Positions 5,429 to 9,382 of a stretch of DNA of 9,382 nucleotides are shown piece after piece; positions within the stretch are counted from its first letter, which is position 1, and each line of letters opens with the position of its first letter. The position numbers and the translations under genes were made by a program. Below the pieces are notes generated by a model. It did not search any database and was not told the origin of the DNA. It was given only the letters and a program-made list of their open reading frames with translations. The stretch is from assembly GCA_003650865.1 (NCBI GenBank), contig QMSN01000031.1, forward strand, positions 1 to 9,382. Direction: 5' to 3'. The stretch is from Thermoprotei archaeon (GTDB lineage: Archaea > Thermoproteota > Methanomethylicia > Nezhaarchaeales > WYZ-LMO8).

Positions 5429-6403
5429 TTGAGCTTCTTGAAGCCTAGGTTTAAGGTCTCCATTGGGCCGAGCACCTTCGAGCCGGGAGGGCTGGAGCTC
5501 ATAGACCTAGAGGTCAGCGTCAGCATGGACTCCTACCTAGACCAGGTCAAGGCGACCTTCACCCACACCCCCAAGACGTTGAGGTTGAGGAGGGGTGATG
5601 AGATCTCAGTTGAGCTTGGATACGAGAAGGGGTTGAAGAAGGTGTTCAAGGGAGTTGTGAAGGAGGTTCACGTGGGCACCTCCAAGGTCAAGGTGGTCGG
5701 GTACAACGACTCCCACAAGCTCTTGGAGTTGAGGGTTGACCAGACGTATGAGGGTCAGAGCGCTGGAAGCATAGTCTCAGACTTAGCTAGTAGGGCGGGT
5801 GTAAGCGTTGAGGAGGTCATGGATGGGTTAAGCTTCTCCCAGTACGTGGTTGATAAGCGTAAAAGCGCTTACCACCACATAAGAGACCTCGCTCTTAAGT
5901 GCGGGTTTGACGCCTACTTCAACCCCAATGGCGAGCTCGTCTTCAAGCGATATGAGGAGAAGGATGTGCACGAAGCGCATTACGGCAAGAACTTGATCGA
6001 CGTAGAGGTCTACGAGGTGGAGCCCCTCATTAGCGGGGTCGTGGTTTATGGAGAGAGCCCAGCGAGCTTCAAGGGAGCAGACACCTCACATTGGCTCGCT
6101 AAGAGGGAGGTTGAAGGCTCATCGGGCTCTGGCATCAAGCTCTCCGTCTACGACCCAACGGTAAAGGACAAGGACTCAGCTGAGAAAGTCGCTGAGGCCT
6201 TGCTGAGGGAGCTTGTGAGGGCAGTTAAGGGCTACGTGAAGATCGTTGGGAGAAGTGAGGTGAAGCTGGGGGACACCGTGGAGATCAAGGGGGTTCCCTA
6301 CGACGCGGCTAATGGCAAGTACCAGGTGAGGACTGTGGAGCACGTCTTCAACGTAGATGAGGGGTTCACGACATCCATACACTGGAGGAGGAAGAGTGAG
6401 TAG
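5429..6403 (+). CDS. gpD-like baseplate hub protein (VgrG N-terminal homologue)
   Basis: Forms the trimeric hub ring that joins the tube to the spike, the role of P2 gpD, T4 gp27 or the VgrG N-terminal half. Visible hallmarks in 324 residues: DLEVSVSMDSYLDQVKATF (26-44), LRRGDEISVELGYEKGLKKV (53-72), VFKGVVKEVHV, an AGSIVSDLASRAGV segment (112-125), RKSAYHHIRDLALKCGFDAY (144-163), NPNGELVFKR (165-174), and a late KLGDTVEIKGV (279-289) with NGKYQVRTVEHVFN (295-308). Length agrees with gpD proteins (about 330-390). TTG 5429 was chosen because AGGAGG (5415-5420) lies 8 bases upstream and gives MSFLKPRFKVSIG. Hub and spike are separate genes here, as in P2-like phages, not fused as in VgrG. Its stop overlaps the next gene by 8 bases. 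Confidence 0.9.
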   Translation: MSFLKPRFKVSIGPSTFEPGGLELIDLEVSVSMDSYLDQVKATFTHTPKTLRLRRGDEISVELGYEKGLKKVFKGVVKEVHVGTSKVKVVGYNDSHKLLELRVDQTYEGQSAGSIVSDLASRAGVSVEEVMDGLSFSQYVVDKRKSAYHHIRDLALKCGFDAYFNPNGELVFKRYEEKDVHEAHYGKNLIDVEVYEVEPLISGVVVYGESPASFKGADTSHWLAKREVEGSSGSGIKLSVYDPTVKDKDSAEKVAEALLRELVRAVKGYVKIVGRSEVKLGDTVEIKGVPYDAANGKYQVRTVEHVFNVDEGFTTSIHWRRKSE

Positions 6404-7181
6404 CTTAGAGATAATTGAGGTTATAAGGAGGATAGTTCAGGAGGAGCTCAAGAACATACGTGTAGCTGAAATAGGTGTTGTAACCTCCATCTTCCCACAC
6501 TCAAGCGAGTCCGACAAGGACAACTACGAGTGCAACGTGAAGCTTAAGGGCAGCGACGTCGAGCTGAGGAGGGTTCCAATAGCAACTCAGCACTTAGGCC
6601 TAGCCAGCCCGCCAAGCGTCGGGGACATGGTCTTAGTATCCTTCGTAAATGGAGACCTAAACGCCCCAGTGGTCATAGGCAGGCTCTACAACGACGAGGC
6701 TAGGCCACCCGTTAACAACGAGGGAGAAGTGGTCTACGAAGCCCCCTACTCCAAGAGCTCATCAGCTAGGAGGTTCTACTTGAAGCTGCCCAGCGGCATG
6801 ACTTTGACCGTCACCGACGACAGCGTTGAGGTAAAGGCTGGAGGAACTAGGTTGAGGATCAATAGGAATGGCGACATAAGGCTTGAGGCGAAGGGCGACA
6901 TAACCATCAAGGCAGAAGGGGATCTACACCTGTCCGCCAAGAACTTGAAGATCAAGAGCGACCAGGACGTGAGCTTCGATGGGAGAAGCATGAGCGTGGG
7001 GCTTGACAAGGCCTCTCTAGACGTCAAGCAGCTCAACGTGAAGGACACCGACTTCAGCTTGGAGTCTCAAGCGCTCTTGAAGTTGAAGTCTGATGGAAAC
7101 CTCGACATACAGGGCTCTGTGGGCAACATGGAGATGAAGGGGCCTCTCAGCATCAAGGGGGCTATAGTCAGGATAAACTAG
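6396..7181 (+). CDS. Baseplate spike protein, gpV/gp5-like (OB fold plus beta-helix)
   Basis: Forms the trimeric central spike that pierces the target envelope. After an N-terminal helix (1-20) the 261-residue protein has an OB fold at 23-100: RVAEIGVVTSIFP, CNVKLKGSDVELRRVPIAT, SVGDMVLVSFVNGDLNAPVV and the diagnostic IGRLYNDEARPP (94-105). Residues 125-261 are short alternating repeats such as GDIRLEAKGDITIKAEGDL and NLDIQGSVGNMEMKGPLSIK, the pattern of a triple-stranded beta-helix. There is no lysozyme domain, unlike T4 gp5. GTG 6396 was chosen because GGAGGAG (6384-6390) sits 5 bases upstream. An in-frame ATG at 6357 lies deep inside the hub gene and would add residues that read as hub shadow. 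Translation is probably coupled to the hub gene through the 8-base overlap. Confidence 0.92.
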   Translation: MSSLEIIEVIRRIVQEELKNIRVAEIGVVTSIFPHSSESDKDNYECNVKLKGSDVELRRVPIATQHLGLASPPSVGDMVLVSFVNGDLNAPVVIGRLYNDEARPPVNNEGEVVYEAPYSKSSSARRFYLKLPSGMTLTVTDDSVEVKAGGTRLRINRNGDIRLEAKGDITIKAEGDLHLSAKNLKIKSDQDVSFDGRSMSVGLDKASLDVKQLNVKDTDFSLESQALLKLKSDGNLDIQGSVGNMEMKGPLSIKGAIVRIN

Positions 7182-7192
7182 GAGGGGTCTTG

Positions 7193-7585
7193 ATGGGCAT
7201 GCCGGCAGCCAAGCTGGGAGATCGCGTGGTCGCTACAGACATACACATAATCCTAGTTCCAAGCCCAGGAGGGCCTGTTCCAACACCCACACCTCTACCG
7301 TTCAACGGGATAATTAATGGTGGGCTTAGCACAAACGTGCTGATAGAGGGTAAGCCAGCTGCAACTGTTGGAAGCACTGCTGTAAACACCCCTCCACACA
7401 TCCCTCCAAACGGGACTTTCTCGAAGCCCCCCTCCAACATGGCCACCATAATCACTGGGAGCAGCACGGTCTTCATAAACGGCAAGCCAGCGGCTAGGAA
7501 CGGCGATACGGCTATGACGTGCAACGACCCAGCCGACATGCCGGTCGGGAGGGTTGTGGCGACTGGAACCGTGTTGATAGGGTAG
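7193..7585 (+). CDS. PAAR-domain spike tip protein
   Basis: Caps the spike with a sharp, zinc-stabilised cone. The 130-residue protein has the family's paired PAAR halves: MPAAKLGDRVVATDIH at the N-terminus, VLIEGKPAATVGS (49-61), then VFINGKPAARNGDTAMTCND (93-112) and a final VVATGTVLIG. Likely zinc ligands visible are H18, H69 (NTPPHIP) and C110. In close relatives, as I recall them, the proline-rich loop reads PLPHPF, but here it reads TPLPF with Leu35 in the His position. AGGAGG (7180-7185) lies 7 bases before the ATG at 7193; TTG 7190 is in frame but too near the SD. The gene follows the spike by 11 bases. No effector domain is fused. Family identity is very secure. Confidence 0.95.
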   Translation: MGMPAAKLGDRVVATDIHIILVPSPGGPVPTPTPLPFNGIINGGLSTNVLIEGKPAATVGSTAVNTPPHIPPNGTFSKPPSNMATIITGSSTVFINGKPAARNGDTAMTCNDPADMPVGRVVATGTVLIG

Positions 7586-7594
7586 GTGGTTTAT

Positions 7595-8014
7595 GTGTCG
7601 AGGAGCGTGTTGGGTAGGGACTTGAAGGTGGTGCACGACGAGCTTGGATGCGACTTAGCTCTAAGCCCAACAGGCGACTTGGAGCTCGTCGAGGATGAGC
7701 TCAACTTGAGCCAAGCGGTAATCAATAGGCTTAGGACTAGGCTTGGAGAGCTCACTGAGCTTGGACACCCGGACTACGGCTCTAGGCTCCACGAGCTCAT
7801 AGGTGAGCCCAACAACGAGAGGACTAGGAGCCTAGTCAAGCTCTACGTCGCTGAGAGCGTCGCTAGAGACCCCAGAGTTCAAGAGGTTGTTGAGGTCTCA
7901 GTTCAAGCCTCAAAGGAGGATCCGAGCAGGATAGACGTGTCAATAACCATCTTGCCCACGGGCAGTAGCAGGCTGCTCAACATAGTGTTCCCATTCTACT
8001 TAGAGGTGTTTTAG
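7595..8014 (+). CDS. gp25/gpW-like baseplate wedge protein
   Basis: Wedge subunit that connects the hub to the first sheath ring (T4 gp25, P2 gpW). The 139 residues carry the family pattern: CDLALSPTGDLELVEDELNL, then SQAVINRLRTRLGEL, HPDYGSRLHELIGEP and a dpRV-type segment ESVARDPRVQEVVEVSV, ending in a beta-rich tail. Despite the domain name, 'lysozyme-like' members of this kind are structural. GTG 7595 is preferred because AGGTGG (7584-7589) lies 5 bases upstream. GTG 7586, directly after the PAAR stop, is the alternative and would add three residues. Its stop codon abuts the ATG of the J gene (TAGATG), so the two are probably translationally coupled. Confidence 0.92.
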   Translation: MSRSVLGRDLKVVHDELGCDLALSPTGDLELVEDELNLSQAVINRLRTRLGELTELGHPDYGSRLHELIGEPNNERTRSLVKLYVAESVARDPRVQEVVEVSVQASKEDPSRIDVSITILPTGSSRLLNIVFPFYLEVF

Positions 8015-9382
8015 ATGACTTATGTGAGCAAGACGTATGACGAGATAGTCGAGCACATACTCTCTCAGATAACCAAGGGCGTTGTGAACGAGAAGCATGT
8101 CTACGAGCCCCACAGGTCTAGGTATAGGCTTGCGAACACACCCGTCAAGAGGATAGTGAAGGTTGAAGGGCTCTTAAGGGGCTCTAGACACGTGTTTAGG
8201 AGCGACATCGACTACAGGCTTGTAGACGACATGATCGAGTGGCTCCCAGGTGGAGATAGGCCGGACGACATGACGGCGTTCTACGTGAACTACGTGTTCA
8301 ACGACCAACCAGCTATAACGGACGTAAACCCCGGGAGCGTTGTGAGGACCATAGTCGAGGCCATTAGTAGAGAGATAGAGTTCCTCTATGCTCAGCTAAG
8401 CCACGTATACTCAGCGGGCTTCATAGACACAGCCTCTGGAAGCGCGTTGGACCTCGTGGTCTCGATACTAGGCGTTAAGCGCAAGCCAGCTGAGCACGCA
8501 TCTGGATTCGTGACGTTCGGTAGGAGCAGTGACCCACCAACTGTTCAGGTGAGCCGAGAGGCCCACATATACGACGGCAAGGAGCTCTATGAGCTCAGGA
8601 GCACCCCCGTAAAGGGTGTCGTGAAGGTCGAGGGAGTCGTTGAGGGCGGGAGCTACGAGTTCAAGGAGGGGGTCGACTACGTCGAGGAGGGGGGCAAGAT
8701 CAAGTGGCTGAGCGAGGGCAAGAAGCCAGACCTCAACACGACCTTCTACGTGGACTACTTGGCCTACGAGAAGATCAGGATACCCAAGGGCACTAGGGTA
8801 TCCACGTACTCTCGAGCTCCAGGCGAGGCGAAGGTGTACGAGACAACTGAGGAGAGGGTGCTGGAGAAGGTCGCTGAGGGCCGCTGGGAGGCTGACGTCC
8901 CGGTTAGAGCGCTCGTTCCAGGTAGGGCTGGGAACGTCTACGCTGGCATGATAACCGTCATGCCGAAGCCCTTGCTTGGCGTTGAGTACGTCATAAATAG
9001 GGAGGACATACTCAACGGTGTTGACGAGGAGTCTGACGAGGAGCTGAGGACTAGGGCTAAGAGAGCTCTGGAGGTCGCTGGTAGAGCGACTCTACAGTCT
9101 CTAGAGGCGGCTGTTAGAGGTGTTGAAGGCGTTAGCTCAGTGCTCGTCGAGGACATGCCCGACGGCGTTCCAGGAGTTGTCAGGGTGATAGCTGATGGGG
9201 GAGATGAGAGGGAGATAAGGAGGGTTATAGAGGAGGTCAGGGCAGCTGGCATTAGAGTAGAGTTCTTAAGGCCTAAGCCCGTCTACCTCGACGTCGACGT
9301 CACAGTGAACCCCCTGCCTAGAGCCGACTACGCTAAGCTTGAAGATGAGGTTGAGGCTAGGGTTAGGAGCTACATATCTTCG
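8015..9382 (+). CDS. Baseplate J-like wedge protein, N-terminal 456 residues (cut by window edge)
   Basis: Wedge protein homologous to P2/Mu gpJ and the T4 gp6 core, which builds the outer baseplate ring and triggers sheath contraction. The frame is open from ATG 8015 to the right edge, 456 codons. J hallmarks: SGSALDLVVSILGVKRKPAE (about 141-160), ASGFVTFG (162-169), RIPKGTRVST (255-264), VYETTEERVLEKV, VPVRALVPGRAGNVYAGMIT, GVEYVINREDILNGVDEESD and EELRTRAKRAL, then the VEGVSSVLVEDM region. Two copies of a 52-residue module (42-93 and 197-248) enlarge the protein; the second splits the usual join between ASGFVTFG and the IPKGT turn. AGAGGTG (8002-8008) lies 6 bases before the ATG. Homology is very secure; the C-terminus is outside the window. 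Confidence 0.93.
   Translation, partial: MTYVSKTYDEIVEHILSQITKGVVNEKHVYEPHRSRYRLANTPVKRIVKVEGLLRGSRHVFRSDIDYRLVDDMIEWLPGGDRPDDMTAFYVNYVFNDQPAITDVNPGSVVRTIVEAISREIEFLYAQLSHVYSAGFIDTASGSALDLVVSILGVKRKPAEHASGFVTFGRSSDPPTVQVSREAHIYDGKELYELRSTPVKGVVKVEGVVEGGSYEFKEGVDYVEEGGKIKWLSEGKKPDLNTTFYVDYLAYEKIRIPKGTRVSTYSRAPGEAKVYETTEERVLEKVAEGRWEADVPVRALVPGRAGNVYAGMITVMPKPLLGVEYVINREDILNGVDEESDEELRTRAKRALEVAGRATLQSLEAAVRGVEGVSSVLVEDMPDGVPGVVRVIADGGDEREIRRVIEEVRAAGIRVEFLRPKPVYLDVDVTVNPLPRADYAKLEDEVEARVRSYISS
8138..8293 (+). repeat. J protein internal module, copy 1 (residues 42-93)
   Basis: Residues 42-93, TPVKRIVKVEG to FYVNY, align without gaps to residues 197-248 with 24 of 52 identities by my count. Conserved positions include TPVK, VKVEG, F, DY, I.WL, G, PD, T and FYV.Y. 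The beta-strand/turn pattern suggests a small beta sandwich. This copy lies ahead of the J core. Confidence 0.8.
8603..8758 (+). repeat. J protein internal module, copy 2 (residues 197-248)
   Basis: Second copy of the 52-residue module (TPVKGVVKVEG to FYVDY), placed inside the J core between ASGFVTFG and IPKGT. The two copies are diverged at DNA level, so the duplication is old. The identical length without gaps implies structural constraint on both. Confidence 0.8.

Noticed and set aside
6357..6395. ATG at 6357 as start of the spike gene
   Set aside because: It would overlap the hub gene by 47 bases. GTG 6396 has GGAGGAG at good spacing and gives a normal N-terminus.
7168..7636. Two long minus-strand frames opposite the PAAR gene
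   Set aside because: PAAR identity on the plus strand is very secure; the reverse frames are by-products of its Pro/Gly/Thr-rich codons.
632..9382. Type VI secretion system or Afp/PVC-type eCIS
   Set aside because: Sheath is a single short gene, hub and spike are separate genes, the tape measure lies between chaperone and hub, and a frameshifting chaperone is present; no TssB/TssC, TssK or ATPase is seen. The layout is of phage-tail type.

Overview
The window looks like chromosomal or proviral DNA of a thermophilic archaeon, probably Thermoproteota-like. The reasons are arginine coded mostly by AGG/AGA, frequent ATA isoleucine, several TTG and GTG starts, Shine-Dalgarno (SD) sites of the GGAGGTGA type, an AT-rich intergenic spacer with archaeal TATA-like elements, and a divergent gene for a membrane-anchored protein rich in N-glycosylation sequons. 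The species cannot be named from this sequence.

Layout. Bases 1-353 (minus strand) hold the start of a secreted or membrane-anchored protein that runs off the left edge. Bases 354-631 are an AT-rich divergent promoter region with a TATA-like element for each direction and short direct and inverted repeats. From 632 to the right edge (9382), every gene is on the plus strand in one tightly packed operon encoding a contractile tail. The order is sheath (632-1990), tube (2005-2400), tail assembly chaperone with a -1 frameshift extension (2443-2817 / to 3020), short tape measure (3024-4661), hub/tail protein with a DNA_circ_N-like N-terminus and an Ig-like C-terminus (4658-5416), gpD-like hub (5429-6403), gpV/gp5-like spike (6396-7181), PAAR tip (7193-7585), gp25/gpW wedge (7595-8014) and baseplate J wedge (8015 to the edge).

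How the parts work together. The tube polymerises on the baseplate and is surrounded by the sheath. The tape measure, held by the chaperone and its frameshifted form, sets tail length. The gpD ring and gpV spike, capped by PAAR, form the puncturing device. gp25 and J link the hub to the sheath and to receptor-binding parts expected further right.

Most interesting points. (1) A complete archaeal contractile-tail module begins directly at a promoter, next to a surface-protein gene, with no head, portal or terminase gene in between. This fits a tailocin-like injection system or the tail half of a provirus. (2) The chaperone has a near-textbook -1 programmed frameshift site (T TTA AAA AAA at 2802-2811, with an SD-like GAGGAG just upstream). 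(3) The baseplate J protein carries two gap-free copies of a ~52-residue module, one of them inserted in the J core. (4) The hub protein that often carries a LysM in bacterial systems ends here in a carboxypeptidase-regulatory/Ig-like domain. (5) The PAAR tip appears to have Leu in place of one zinc-ligand His. (6) The divergent spacer contains palindromic and repeated operator-like sequences.
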